From Actinopolymorpha cephalotaxi (GTDB taxonomy: Bacteria > Actinomycetota > Actinomycetes > Propionibacteriales > Actinopolymorphaceae): a stretch of 64,000 nucleotides of DNA. The translations under genes were made by a program, and so were the position numbers. The stretch is from NCBI RefSeq assembly GCF_013408535.1, contig NZ_JACBZA010000001.1:4238850-4302849 (forward strand), read 5' to 3'. Shown here piece by piece: positions 49,499-58,952 of the stretch (the first letter of the stretch is position 1; each line of letters opens with the position of its first letter). The notes below the pieces were generated by a model. The model saw nothing but the letters and a program-made list of their open reading frames with translations, was not told the origin of the DNA and did no database searches.

Positions 49499-50767
49499 TC
49501 ACACATTCTGCCGTACGACGTTCCACGACGGACGGCTGTTGAGCGCGTGTACGTCCATGTCGCTGAGCCGCCGCTGCGCCTCGCGCATGGTGCCGAGCTC
49601 GTCCGGAGTCAGCACGTCGGTGATGTCGTCGAACCCCTCGGGCGCGCGTTCGGTGACCAGCGCGATGGTCGCCTCCATGGGCAGCTCGCGCTGGGCGAGC
49701 ACGAGTTCGGAGGTGGCCGGTCTGCGCTCGGCTTCGTACGCCGCCAGCCCAGCAACCGGGTCGGCGGCCACAGCCAGCTCCCTCGCCAGCACCCGGGCGT
49801 CCACCACGGCCTGCGAGCCGCCGTTGGAGCCCACGGGGTACATCGGGTGCGCGGCGTCCCCGAGCAGCGTGACCCGGCCGGTCCCCCAGCTGGGCAAGGG
49901 GTCCTTGTCCACCATCGGGTGCTCCAGGATCCGTTCCGTACCTGAGATGATCGAGGCGATGTCCGGGCTGGTAAGCCGCCAGCCGCCGAAGTGCGGGAGT
50001 ACGTCCTCCAGCCGTCCTCGCCGGGACAGGTCCGCGTCCGGGACCGGGCCCGGGGCGGCGAGCGTCACCTCGGCCACCCAGTTGAGCAGCGCTCTCCCCT
50101 GGGCCCGAGCGGCGCGGGCCGACACGGGGTAGACCACGAACTTCACCGACCGGTTGGAGCCGGCGACGAGCATCGTGGCGCCGTTGAGGTACGACTCACC
50201 CTCCACCGTCCCTCGCCACACCCGGATCCCGCTCCACAGCAGCGGCCCGTCGCCGGGGTGCAGCTGCGCGCGGACGGTCGAGTGGAGGCCGTCCGCGCCG
50301 ACGAGGACGTCGCCCGTCCGCGGCACCCGCTCCCCCGTCCGTACGTCACGCAGCAGAGCCGTGACGCCGGCGTCGCCCTGCTCGAAGTCCTCCAGGACCA
50401 GCCCGGTCGAGATGCCGCCCAGGCGTTCGCGTACGCGTTCGAGGAGCATCATCTGCAGCTCACCGCGGTGGATGGAGTACTGCGGCCAGTCGTAACCTGC
50501 GAACCGCCCCCGAGGGATCGCCACGATCGTGCCGCCGAACCGGTCGGTGTACACCATCCGGCTGGTCGGGATGCCGAGGTCGGCAAGCGCCTCGCCCAGG
50601 CCGAGTTCGACGAGCTCGCGGACGGCGTGTGGCTGAAGGTTGATGCCCACGCCGAGCGGCCGGGGAACCACAACGGACTCGACGACCTCGCAGTCGACAC
50701 CTGCCGCGTGCAGGCTCAGCGCAGCGGTCAGTCCGCCGATCCCGCCCCCGACGATCAGTACCTTCAT
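49499..50767 (-). CDS. FAD-dependent monooxygenase (PhzS/salicylate-hydroxylase-like)
   Basis: A 422-residue class A flavoprotein hydroxylase. G-G-G-I-G-G-L binds FAD (7-13), V-G-A-D-G-L-H-S-T-V-R is the D-G motif, and L-L-G-D-A-A-H-P-M-Y-P is the G-D motif. G-V-G-I-N-L-Q-P-H-A-V resembles PhzS-like flavin-dependent oxidoreductases. It would hydroxylate an aromatic substrate using NAD(P)H and O2. Its start lies 16 bases after the stop of the BY-kinase gene, so they may be co-transcribed, but no aromatic biosynthesis gene is nearby and its role in a glycan locus is unclear. Confidence 0.87.
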   Translation of the reverse strand: MKVLIVGGGIGGLTAALSLHAAGVDCEVVESVVVPRPLGVGINLQPHAVRELVELGLGEALADLGIPTSRMVYTDRFGGTIVAIPRGRFAGYDWPQYSIHRGELQMMLLERVRERLGGISTGLVLEDFEQGDAGVTALLRDVRTGERVPRTGDVLVGADGLHSTVRAQLHPGDGPLLWSGIRVWRGTVEGESYLNGATMLVAGSNRSVKFVVYPVSARAARAQGRALLNWVAEVTLAAPGPVPDADLSRRGRLEDVLPHFGGWRLTSPDIASIISGTERILEHPMVDKDPLPSWGTGRVTLLGDAAHPMYPVGSNGGSQAVVDARVLARELAVAADPVAGLAAYEAERRPATSELVLAQRELPMEATIALVTERAPEGFDDITDVLTPDELGTMREAQRRLSDMDVHALNSRPSWNVVRQNV

Positions 50768-50783
50768 AGGCGCCGGTCCGCGA

Positions 50784-52397
50784 TCAGCTCAGACGGTTGG
50801 CGCGGCGCCGACCCTCGTAGGTGCCGGCCGGTTCGACCGCACCCTGGTTGTACCGGGCCGCGCCGTTGGTGTGCGCGGCGTCGTTGGCGTGCGGGGCCGC
50901 ACCGCCGTTGGAGGGTGGACCGGCGGCCCCCGGCTGGACGAGAGTTGAGTCCGGGACCGCGTCGGGGTGATAGGTGTACGTCATGCTGGCTTCGCTTCGC
51001 GGACACCAGTTCAGGATGGTGCCGGTGAGCCTGCCATGCACGGAGGTGAGGCGTTCCACCCCGGCACGTACCTGCTCTCGGGTGGTCCTGCCGTACCGGA
51101 CGACCATGAGGGCTCCGTCGGCCTGGCTGGCAAGGATGGTCGCGTCGGCGACCGGCAACAGAGGCGGCGCGTCGATGAGCACGACGTCAAACGCCCGACG
51201 CAGATCTCTGAGTACGTCTGACATCGCCCGGGACTGGAACAGTTGGACCGGGTCCGGTGGCAGACCCCCACTGGCAAGAACCGCAAGGCCCGCGTCGCCC
51301 CACTCCTGAATGGCATCGGACAGTGCCGCCTGACCAATGAGGACCGTGGTCAAGCCAACTGCCTGCTCCAATCCCAACGTGGAAGCTACTTTCGGACGGC
51401 GCAGGTCGCCGTCGACCAGGAGGACGTGCTTACCGGATTGGGCCAGCGAGATCGCGAGATCGGACGCGGTGGTGGTCTTACCATCACCTTCGACCGCACT
51501 AGTGATGACGAACACCTTGCTCGGCTGGTCCACGTCGACGAACGTAAGGCTGGTCCGCAGGACACGGAACTGCTCGACCCGCGGCGCAGAGCGCCCGGCG
51601 GAGGCGATGGTGTACCTCTTGTCCACGTTCGGATCGAAGCCGACCGAACCCAGCACCGGCGCAGCGGCCAGAGCTGCGAGTTCCTCCGCCTGGCGCACCG
51701 AGGTGTCGAGGCTTTCCCGCAGAGCGGCGGCGCCGATTCCGAGCAGGAGTCCGAGGACCGCTGCGAGCCCTAGGTTCCGCACCGGCTGCGGCGAAACAGG
51801 GCTGCTCGTGGTGTCCGGCGTGCCGAGGACGCTCGTCGTGATCGGCGAGCCGGACTTCTTCGACGGAGCCTCAATCTGCTCGACGAAGGTCTTGAACTGG
51901 TCGGCGTACGCCTTCGCGATTCGCTCTGCCCGGCCAGGGCTCGGGTCGGTCACGGTCACGGAAAGGATAACCGTGTTCGGTACGACACTGGCGGTAACGT
52001 GCTTTTGAAGTGCGGACGGGCTCTCGTGCAGACCGAGCGCGTGCACGACTCGCTCCGCAACCTCCGGGCCGGTCAGCAGGTCGGCGTAGGACGCGGCCCG
52101 CTGCTCCGAGAACAGCCCGCCCTGATACGCAGCGGTGGTGTTCGTCTCGGGCGTGGAGACGAACAGGCGGATCGTGGAGGCGTACTGCGGAGTCGTGAGG
52201 AAGGTGACGACGGCCGCGGCAACAACGGCGACGAGGACGCCGGGGATCAGCCACCGCCAGCGGCGGCGGAGCACCTTGAGGTAGTCGCGCAGGTTCACTG
52301 AGTCACTTTCGTTGTCGCCGGTCTCCTCGGTCCACTGCTCGTCCATGGCCGGCGCTGTCCCGCGCGGCGACGAGGCCCGAGGCGTGGCTCCCATCAT
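50784..52397 (-). CDS. Polysaccharide co-polymerase / tyrosine autokinase (Wzz + BY-kinase)
   Basis: A 537-residue fusion controlling polysaccharide chain length and export. The N-terminal Wzz part has TM1 near 52-72, an external loop and TM2 near 212-228. The cytoplasmic BY-kinase domain follows, with Walker A G-D-G-K-T-T (about 300), Walker A' L-L-V-D-G-D-L-R-R-P and Walker B V-V-L-I-D-A-P-P. The C-terminal tail is long, Asn/Ala/Gly-rich and has only a few spread Tyr (T-Y-T-Y, R-Y-N-Q, T-Y-E-G) rather than a dense Tyr cluster. No cognate phosphatase gene is seen. It is divergent from the glycan operon and presumably serves its product. Confidence 0.9.
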   Translation of the reverse strand: MMGATPRASSPRGTAPAMDEQWTEETGDNESDSVNLRDYLKVLRRRWRWLIPGVLVAVVAAAVVTFLTTPQYASTIRLFVSTPETNTTAAYQGGLFSEQRAASYADLLTGPEVAERVVHALGLHESPSALQKHVTASVVPNTVILSVTVTDPSPGRAERIAKAYADQFKTFVEQIEAPSKKSGSPITTSVLGTPDTTSSPVSPQPVRNLGLAAVLGLLLGIGAAALRESLDTSVRQAEELAALAAAPVLGSVGFDPNVDKRYTIASAGRSAPRVEQFRVLRTSLTFVDVDQPSKVFVITSAVEGDGKTTTASDLAISLAQSGKHVLLVDGDLRRPKVASTLGLEQAVGLTTVLIGQAALSDAIQEWGDAGLAVLASGGLPPDPVQLFQSRAMSDVLRDLRRAFDVVLIDAPPLLPVADATILASQADGALMVVRYGRTTREQVRAGVERLTSVHGRLTGTILNWCPRSEASMTYTYHPDAVPDSTLVQPGAAGPPSNGGAAPHANDAAHTNGAARYNQGAVEPAGTYEGRRRANRLS

Positions 52398-52400
52398 GCC

Positions 52401-52430
52401 TTGCCATCCAGATTAATATGCCTTCATACT
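52401..52430 (+). promoter_or_regulatory. Predicted promoter of the glycan biosynthesis operon
   Basis: TTGCCA (52401-52406), an 18-base spacer and CATACT (52425-52430) form a plausible housekeeping promoter with a leader of about 77 bases before GTG 52514. A minus-strand TATTAA box (52418-52413) in the same stretch may serve the divergent BY-kinase gene, so the two promoters would overlap and compete. Confidence 0.45.
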
Positions 52431-52513
52431 GCCACTTGGCCGCAATCGTGAGCGGTCGTGCTCCGCGCAGAGGTTCCGGGGGGAACAACCGTGATGTCTT
52501 GGGGAGAGTGCGG

Positions 52514-54436
52514 GTGACGGGCCGTGTCGAGCCCGTCTTGCGTCGCCACCGACTCGTGGTGCTGGCTCTGTGCGATGGCGTCGCCTGGCTGTTGGCGATG
52601 GCAACGTTCTCGGTCCTGCGCGCGAGCGTCGGAGCGCCCGGCGGTGTGACACCGTGGATGGGTGCGCTCGCACTTGGGCTGATCGCCGCCGTGTTGCAGG
52701 TCAGCTTCGGCTGGGTGGTGCGGCTGCACCACGGGCGAGCCGCGGTCGGCAGCTTCGAGGAGATGATCCTTCTTGGCGGGGTAACCGTGTCCGTCGGGCT
52801 AGTGGCCGCGGTACTCAACGCACTACTCTCGCCGCCGCTGGTGCCTCGGACGGTTCCGGTCGGCGCGTCGTTCATGGCGATGGCCCTGGTGGCCTGGCTG
52901 CGCGCCACCTGGCGACGGTTGCATGAACACGAGTACCGCACAGCGGAACGGACCGACGGAATGACGCCGGTCCTGATCTTCGGCGCCGGTGATGGTGGCC
53001 GTCAGCTCGTCGACTCGATGCTCCGGGACCCCAGCGCCGGCTGGTGGCCGGTCGGCCTACTCGACGACCGACTCAACTTGCGACATCGCCGGGTGCGTGG
53101 CATTCCGGTTTTGGGCACCGGCGAGGACCTTCCGCGGGCGGTCGCGGAGACCGGATGCCGAACGCTCGTCGTCGCGATTCCTAGCGCGAGTGCCGAACTG
53201 CTGCGAACCATGGAGCGCCGCGCGGCAAGTCTCAACATCGATCTGAAGGTGCTGCCGAGCCTCGGCGAACTGCTGGACCGGCGGGTCGCGGTGTCCGATA
53301 TCCGCGACCTACAGATGAGCGACCTACTCGGCCGGCACCAGATCGACACCGATGTGGCATCTGTTGCGGACTACCTGACCGGACGGGTCGTGCTGGTGAC
53401 GGGCGCCGGCGGGTCGATCGGGTCAGAGCTCTGCCGGCAGATCTGGAGGTATGCACCGGCCGAACTCCTCATGCTCGACCGGGACGAGTCGGCTCTGCAC
53501 GCCGTCCAGTTGTCGATTCATGGACGCGCGATGCTCGACTCCCCCGACCTGGTGCTGGCCGACATCCGAGACACCGAACGGATCCTTCAGGTATTCGAGG
53601 AACGACGTCCGGATGTCGTGTTCCACGCCGCGGCGCTCAAGCACCTGTCGATGCTGGAGCAGTACCCGGCTGAGGCGGTGAGGACCAACGTCTGGGGCAC
53701 CCATGCGGTGCTCGAGGCTGCCAAACGCACAGGTGTGAGCCGGTTCGTGAACATCTCCACGGACAAGGCCGCCAACCCCTGCAGCGTTCTCGGCTACACG
53801 AAGCGCCTGGCGGAGGGACTCACGGCCACAGTCGCGCGCGAGGCCAGCGGCACCTTTCTCAGTGTGCGGTTCGGCAACGTACTCGGCAGCCGGGGTTCGG
53901 TATTGACGGCGTTCACGTCCCAGATCGAGGCCGGTGGGCCGGTTACAGTGACCGATCCCAAGGTGACGCGCTACTTCATGACCGTGCAGGAAGCCGTCCA
54001 GCTGGTGATCCAGGCGGCTGCGATCGGGCGTGACGGTGAAGCCCTCGTGCTCGACATGGGCAAGCCGGTCTCCATCGATGACGTCGCCCGCAACCTGATC
54101 GACATGTCCGGCAAGCAGATCGAGGTCGTATACACGGGCCTGCGCGAAGGCGAGAAGCTGCACGAGGAGCTCTTCGGGGACGGCGAGCCAGACCATCGTC
54201 CCGTGCATCCGCTGGTGTCGCACATCTCCGTACCGGCCGTACGGCCCGCCGACGTCTACTCCGTGGACCTGTGGTCGAGGCGTGGTCAGGTGACCGACGC
54301 GCTGAGGGACATCTGCGCGCACATGGTCGGTGAGGTCGCCCATCAACCCGTACGTTCTCCGCGCTCGGGACAGCCTGGCAGACCACGGCAGTCTGAATCC
54401 GAGGAACTGCCGACTTGGAGGAGGAGCCGTACCTGA
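52514..54436 (+). CDS. Membrane-bound nucleotide-sugar 4,6-dehydratase (WbpM/PglF/FlaA1-like)
   Basis: A 640-residue protein with four N-terminal TM helices, a Rossmann-like CoA-binding domain (F-G-A-G-D-G-G) and a C-terminal extended SDR (V-T-G-A-G-G-S-I-G). This is the layout of WbpM/PglF, which convert UDP-GlcNAc to the 4-keto-6-deoxy sugar, the entry to D-QuiNAc and D-FucNAc. I-S-T-D-K-A is present. The M-x-x-x-K catalytic pair of the family appears as L-G-Y-T-K (Leu426, Lys430), so Met is replaced by Leu. GTG 52514 has GGGGAG seven bases upstream. It is first in the rightward glycan operon. Confidence 0.88.
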   Translation: MTGRVEPVLRRHRLVVLALCDGVAWLLAMATFSVLRASVGAPGGVTPWMGALALGLIAAVLQVSFGWVVRLHHGRAAVGSFEEMILLGGVTVSVGLVAAVLNALLSPPLVPRTVPVGASFMAMALVAWLRATWRRLHEHEYRTAERTDGMTPVLIFGAGDGGRQLVDSMLRDPSAGWWPVGLLDDRLNLRHRRVRGIPVLGTGEDLPRAVAETGCRTLVVAIPSASAELLRTMERRAASLNIDLKVLPSLGELLDRRVAVSDIRDLQMSDLLGRHQIDTDVASVADYLTGRVVLVTGAGGSIGSELCRQIWRYAPAELLMLDRDESALHAVQLSIHGRAMLDSPDLVLADIRDTERILQVFEERRPDVVFHAAALKHLSMLEQYPAEAVRTNVWGTHAVLEAAKRTGVSRFVNISTDKAANPCSVLGYTKRLAEGLTATVAREASGTFLSVRFGNVLGSRGSVLTAFTSQIEAGGPVTVTDPKVTRYFMTVQEAVQLVIQAAAIGRDGEALVLDMGKPVSIDDVARNLIDMSGKQIEVVYTGLREGEKLHEELFGDGEPDHRPVHPLVSHISVPAVRPADVYSVDLWSRRGQVTDALRDICAHMVGEVAHQPVRSPRSGQPGRPRQSESEELPTWRRSRT

Positions 54437-54528
54437 GCGCGAATCTGCCTGACGAATCTTGATCGTCACACGTCTGGCTGTGCCCCTCGGGCGATCAGCC
54501 ACTGAACCTGCACCGAGGGAGGACCTCC

Positions 54529-55644
54529 GTGACCATGCCGGCAGTAGTGCTGGCGGCTGCCTTCGCAAGCCTAGGGTTGCAGGGCGTCCTATTGCCCGTG
54601 CTTCGACGGTACGTCGTCGATATACCCAACAACCGCTCATCGCATGCCATGCCGACCGCCCGCGGAGGCGGGCTCGCGGTCGTCGCCGGCATCTGGCTCG
54701 GGATCGTAGCTGGGTATCTGGCTGCGGCGCCCGTCCCATGGTCCGTTGTCGTGATGGCGCTGGCTCTGTCCGCGGCACTCGGGCTGGCGGACGACATGTG
54801 GACGCTGGGAGCTTTGCCCCGGCTCGGAATCCAACTGGTGCTGGGGTTGAGCCTTGCGCTGTGGATGCTTGAGACCAGGACTGCCCTGAGCGGGATCAGC
54901 CTCGTTCTCGCCGCCGCAGTAGCTACGATCTGGCTGGCGGGCTTCACCAACGCCTTCAACTTCATGGACGGCGTGAACGGGATCTCCGCGCTCAACGCCA
55001 TAGTGGCCGGCGCCTGGTATGCGTACGTTGGCTGGCACTGGAGTGTCGACAACCTGACGACGCTCGGCCTCGCCGTCGCCGGGGCGGCTGCAGGCTTCCT
55101 GCCCTGGAACTTTCCCAAAGCTCGCGTCTTCCTCGGCGACGTAGGGAGTTACGCCATCGGGATGGCGCTTGCGGGTCTTGCTCTGTGGGCAGCCGCTGCA
55201 GGCGTACCGCTCTGGTCGGCGTTGGCACCGCTGCTGGTGTATGTCGTCGACACGAGCTGGACCTTGACGAGACGCGTCGCGTCCGGTCAGCCGTGGAAGC
55301 AGGCGCATCGAGACCACATATATCAGCGGCTCGTGGCCGGCGGATGGAGCCACGCACGGTCCGCGATGGTGTCGGCCTTCGCTGCGGTTGGGTGTTGCGC
55401 CGCGGCATTGGTCACCGAGACTGTCGGACCAATTGTTGGTGTGCTTCTTCTGGCGATCGGCGCCGGGTGCTATCTGTTGCTGCCTCAGACCATCCACGGG
55501 GACTCAGCATCAGCCCGACTCCAGGCGCCCGGCCGGAGGCACGCCGCCGAGGGCGCCGTCGTGGCGCCCAGAAATCCATCGAGGGCCGGCCGAACCGTCC
55601 AGCCTCGTCCGCATCCGGCCACGCATGAATGGGTGAGCGAGTGA
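54529..55644 (+). CDS. Polyprenyl-phosphate sugar-1-phosphate transferase (WecA/WbpL/MraY family)
   Basis: A 371-residue membrane enzyme with about ten TM helices that should start a lipid-linked glycan by moving a sugar-1-phosphate to undecaprenyl phosphate. Family motifs are S-S-H-x-x-P-T-A-R-G-G-G, L-A-D-D in loop 2, N-F-M-D-G-V-N-G in loop 3, F-L-G-D-V-G-S, and H-R-D-H-I-Y-Q-R-L in loop 5. A roughly 50-residue hydrophilic C-terminal tail is extra. AGGGAGG precedes GTG 54529. Beside WbpM-like and WbpV-like genes it most resembles WbpL-type enzymes that use UDP-D-FucNAc/QuiNAc, but the donor must be tested. Confidence 0.9.
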   Translation: MTMPAVVLAAAFASLGLQGVLLPVLRRYVVDIPNNRSSHAMPTARGGGLAVVAGIWLGIVAGYLAAAPVPWSVVVMALALSAALGLADDMWTLGALPRLGIQLVLGLSLALWMLETRTALSGISLVLAAAVATIWLAGFTNAFNFMDGVNGISALNAIVAGAWYAYVGWHWSVDNLTTLGLAVAGAAAGFLPWNFPKARVFLGDVGSYAIGMALAGLALWAAAAGVPLWSALAPLLVYVVDTSWTLTRRVASGQPWKQAHRDHIYQRLVAGGWSHARSAMVSAFAAVGCCAAALVTETVGPIVGVLLLAIGAGCYLLLPQTIHGDSASARLQAPGRRHAAEGAVVAPRNPSRAGRTVQPRPHPATHEWVSE

Positions 55645-56909
55645 GGATCGGATTCATCACCCAGTGGTACAGCCCCGAGCCTGGCGCCGCGGCGCATCCG
55701 ACCGCAGTTGCAAACGCACTAGTTGACGCGGGCCATGAGGTGACCGCCCTGACCTCGTTCCCGAACTACCCAACCGGTCGCTTCCTTGATCCCCGACCTC
55801 GCAGACCACTCCGGCGCGAGACGGTCGACGGGGTTCGCCTGACGAGGGTGTTGCACTACCCGAGCCATGACGACAGCGCCGCGAAGCGGATCGCGAGCTA
55901 CATGTCCTTCGCCGCTTCCACGACAGCTTTTACCGCAGCACTGGCCGGGTGCGACGTTTGCCTCGTCTACTGCACGCCGGCGACGGTAGCCATTCCCGCA
56001 GTCGTCCTCAACGCGCTTGCGGGGGTGCCATTCGTCTTGTACGTGCAGGACCTGTGGCCAGACTCGGTAACTGCGAGTGGGTTCGTGAGCAACCCACGCG
56101 GAAACCACTTCATGGCCCGCCAGCTTTCGCGCTATTGCAACGGTATCTACCGCCGCGCCAGCGCTGTCGTGGGCATCTCACCAGCCATGAGCGACCTGCT
56201 CCGGGCGCGAGGTGTGGACGAGCACAAAGTCGCCACCGTCTACAACTGGGTGGACGAAAGTGTTTTCAAACCAGCACCGCGCTCGAACAGTGACTCCTCG
56301 CGATTCGAACTCATGTACGCGGGCGGCATTGGCGAGGTTCAAGGCCTCGAAAATGCCATCGAGGCGATGAACGCTTTGCGTGACCGCGATGACGTGCGGC
56401 TGACTTTCGTCGGCCGGGGTGTTGCGGAGCCGGGACTGCGCCGCCGGGTCGCCGAACTTGGCCTAGAGCATTCAGTCCGATTCTGTCCTCCACGGACTAC
56501 GGCTGACATGGCCGGGGTCATCGCCTCGGCGGACGCGCAGCTCGTGTCATTGCGGGGTGACTCGTTTCTGGCCACGACTCTGCCCAGCAAGCTCCAAGCG
56601 TCAATGGCGTGTGGTGCTCCGATCATCTGTGCTGCGCCTGGTGCAGCCGCACAGCTCGTAGCGCAGGCCCACGCCGGGATCGCAGTGGAGCCGGACCGAC
56701 CATCCGCGTTGGCGGGCGCGATCGCCGGAATGGCAGCTGCTTCAAAGGAGAAGCGCGCGGTCATGGGTCGCAATGGTCTCGCGTACTACAACCGCAACCT
56801 GTCCCGATCTGTTGGAGCCGCACGCCTGGCGGACATCCTTGCCAGGGCCTGCGCAGATCGTCGTCCAAACATTCTCAAGCGGACGACCCGGGAGAGTTGG
56901 TATGGCTGA
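55641..56909 (+). CDS. GT4 glycosyltransferase, WbuB-like (candidate L-FucNAc transferase)
   Basis: A 422-residue GT-B fold transferase. I-T-Q-W-Y-S-P-E-P-G-A at the N-terminus, V-Q-D-L-W-P-D-S in the linker and the C-terminal donor site (Y-A-G-G-I-G-E-V-Q-G-L, then L-P-S-K-L-Q-A-S-M-A-C-G-A-P) match the WbuB group, whose E. coli O26 member is assigned as an L-FucNAc transferase. GTG 55641 overlaps the upstream stop (GTGA); ATG 55629 is an alternative four codons earlier. The nearby CapEFG genes make the L-FucNAc assignment more likely. Confidence 0.85.
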   Translation: MRIGFITQWYSPEPGAAAHPTAVANALVDAGHEVTALTSFPNYPTGRFLDPRPRRPLRRETVDGVRLTRVLHYPSHDDSAAKRIASYMSFAASTTAFTAALAGCDVCLVYCTPATVAIPAVVLNALAGVPFVLYVQDLWPDSVTASGFVSNPRGNHFMARQLSRYCNGIYRRASAVVGISPAMSDLLRARGVDEHKVATVYNWVDESVFKPAPRSNSDSSRFELMYAGGIGEVQGLENAIEAMNALRDRDDVRLTFVGRGVAEPGLRRRVAELGLEHSVRFCPPRTTADMAGVIASADAQLVSLRGDSFLATTLPSKLQASMACGAPIICAAPGAAAQLVAQAHAGIAVEPDRPSALAGAIAGMAAASKEKRAVMGRNGLAYYNRNLSRSVGAARLADILARACADRRPNILKRTTRESWYG

Positions 56910-57894
56910 GGTAGCCGTGATCGGCGCGAGTGGCTTTGTCGGCGCTGCGATTTCGTCACAACTACGCAGGTCAGGATTCGATGTCCGCGAAGTGGCAGCG
57001 CCCCGAGTGGCCTTCAGCGGTGCCAACTGCGAAGCTCTGCTCATGCAGGCATCTCTCCGAGATGACCTGACTGAGGAACTCAGCCAGACAGTCGCCGGCG
57101 CGGACTGCGTGGTCAACGCTGCCGGAATCGCTGACGCGACGGGGGCGGACTGGCCTGCGCTGTGCGGGGCAAATGCGCTCCTCCCAATACTTGTACACCT
57201 CGCCTGCCGCGCCGCTGGAACGAAACGGTTCGTCCACGTAAGTTCGGCCGCCGTCCAAGGAAGAACCCGTCGGCTGGACGAGTCGACGCTGCGGTATCCC
57301 TTCTCTGCGTACTCCCGGTCGAAGGCGCTAGCTGAAGAGACCCTGGAGCGCATGGACTCCGGACCATCCACGGTGCTCTTCCGGCCGACCTCAGTCCATG
57401 GACCCAACCGCTCGGTCACACGACGCCTGGCCCGGTTGGCGTCCTCCAAGGCCACCTCCGTGGCTGGGAAGGGCGAGAATCCAACACCGCAGGTCCAAGT
57501 GGACAACGTCGGTGCAGCCGTCGCGTTCGTCGCCACCTGTACGGACACGCCGCCGGAAATCATCCTGCAGCCGTGGGAAGGGCTAACTACGGGAGAGCTG
57601 CTCCGAATCCTGGGGGGTCGAGAGCCGCGTCACGTTCCAACCAGTGTTGCCCGCAGCCTGGTCCTCGCAGCCAGATGGGCTGGAACACATCATCTCCAGA
57701 TCGCAGGCCAGGCTCGACGACTCGAGATGGTGTGGTTCGGCCAGGACCAAGACAGTGGGTGGCTGACAGCGAAGGGCTGGCGTCCTCCCGTCGGTCCGGA
57801 GGGTTGGCAGGAGCTCGCGGCAGCCGTGGCGGCAGTGCGCGCCGGTGAAGTTCGGACAGCAGAAGCAGTGAGTTCGAAGGGGGCAGGGTCGTGA
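56902..57894 (+). CDS. NAD-dependent sugar reductase/epimerase (WbpV/WbjF-like extended SDR)
   Basis: A 330-residue extended SDR. G-A-S-G-F-V-G binds the nucleotide and the catalytic set is S-S-A in H-V-S-S-A-A with Y-S-R-S-K. C-terminal H-L-Q-I-A and D-x-G-W-x-x-x-K-G-W segments resemble WbpV/WbjF-type proteins found beside WbpM and WbpL. It could reduce the 4-keto intermediate from the membrane dehydratase to UDP-D-FucNAc or UDP-D-QuiNAc. It overlaps the upstream gene by 8 bases with GGAG at good distance, and its stop overlaps the CapE start (GTGA). Confidence 0.8.
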   Translation: MAEVAVIGASGFVGAAISSQLRRSGFDVREVAAPRVAFSGANCEALLMQASLRDDLTEELSQTVAGADCVVNAAGIADATGADWPALCGANALLPILVHLACRAAGTKRFVHVSSAAVQGRTRRLDESTLRYPFSAYSRSKALAEETLERMDSGPSTVLFRPTSVHGPNRSVTRRLARLASSKATSVAGKGENPTPQVQVDNVGAAVAFVATCTDTPPEIILQPWEGLTTGELLRILGGREPRHVPTSVARSLVLAARWAGTHHLQIAGQARRLEMVWFGQDQDSGWLTAKGWRPPVGPEGWQELAAAVAAVRAGEVRTAEAVSSKGAGS

Positions 57895-58952
57895 CCGACC
57901 TCAACGAGGGCCGGCAGCAAGCGCAGTCACCGGTGGACTCCGGATGTGTACTCGTGACGGGTGGTACCGGTTCGTTCGGGTCGACCATGGTGCGCAGGTT
58001 GCTGCGTACCGGAGTGCACGAGGTCCGGGTGCTGAGCCGCGACGAGGCGAAGCAGGACGACATGCGCCGCCGGCTTTCGGACGACCGACTGCGGTTCTTC
58101 CTTGGAGACGTCCGGGACTTCGACAGCGTGCGGGACGCGGTGCGCGGGGCCGACTTCGTCTTCCACGCCGCCGCACTGAAGCAGGTACCGAGCTGCGAGT
58201 TCTTCCCCACCCAGGCAGTGCGCACCAACATCCTGGGCAGCTCCAACGTCGTCGAGGCCGCGACCGCAGGGGGGGTCAGGTCAGTCGTCTGCCTGAGCAC
58301 GGACAAGGCCGTCTACCCGGTCAACGCGATGGGCATGTCGAAGGCGCTGATGGAAAAGGTCGCGCAGGCTGCAGCCCGCAACAGCGCAGGCTCGGATACA
58401 ACTATCTCGGTGACCCGCTACGGGAACGTGATGTACTCCCGGGGGTCGGTGATCCCGCTCTTCGTCGAACAGCTCCGCAACGGCCAGCCGCTCACGATCA
58501 CCGAGCCGCAGATGACGCGGTTCCTGATGAGCCTGGAGGAGTCCGTGGAGCTGGTGGAGTACGCCTTCGCCAACGCCGACAACGGCGATCTCTTCGTCCG
58601 TAAGGCGCCGGCCTGCACCGTCGAGGTCCTGGCTCGCGCCGTGGCCAAGCTCCTGAAGGTCGACGAGCCCGAGATACGGGTGATCGGCACCCGTCACGGA
58701 GAAAAGATGTACGAGACCCTGCTGAGCCGTGAGGAGCGGGTGCGCGCCTTGGACAAGGGCGACTACTTCCGCGTGCCGCTGGACGCGCGTTCCCTGCAGT
58801 ACGAACTCTTCTTCGACGAGGGGATGCCAGAGGAGCGGGAGACAGACGACTACACATCGCACAACACCCGCCGGCTCGATGTCGACGAGGTGCAGACCCT
58901 TCTGCTGACCCTGCCCGAGATGCAGCGCGTACTCCAGGGGGCGGCGGCATGA
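57891..58952 (+). CDS. capE: UDP-GlcNAc 4,6-dehydratase/5-epimerase, CapE/FnlA/WbjB type
   Basis: A 353-residue soluble SDR. T-G-G-T-G-S-F-G binds NADP and the active site has N-A-M-G-M-S-K, with Met147 and Lys151 in the M-x-x-x-K form. Y-G-N-V-x-x-S-R-G and G-T-R-H-G-E-K-M-Y-E-T-L-L are diagnostic of the CapE/FnlA group. It catalyses the first step from UDP-GlcNAc toward UDP-L-FucNAc (dehydration with C5 epimerisation). Followed without gaps by CapF and CapG, which fixes the pathway. Confidence 0.92.
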   Translation: MTDLNEGRQQAQSPVDSGCVLVTGGTGSFGSTMVRRLLRTGVHEVRVLSRDEAKQDDMRRRLSDDRLRFFLGDVRDFDSVRDAVRGADFVFHAAALKQVPSCEFFPTQAVRTNILGSSNVVEAATAGGVRSVVCLSTDKAVYPVNAMGMSKALMEKVAQAAARNSAGSDTTISVTRYGNVMYSRGSVIPLFVEQLRNGQPLTITEPQMTRFLMSLEESVELVEYAFANADNGDLFVRKAPACTVEVLARAVAKLLKVDEPEIRVIGTRHGEKMYETLLSREERVRALDKGDYFRVPLDARSLQYELFFDEGMPEERETDDYTSHNTRRLDVDEVQTLLLTLPEMQRVLQGAAA

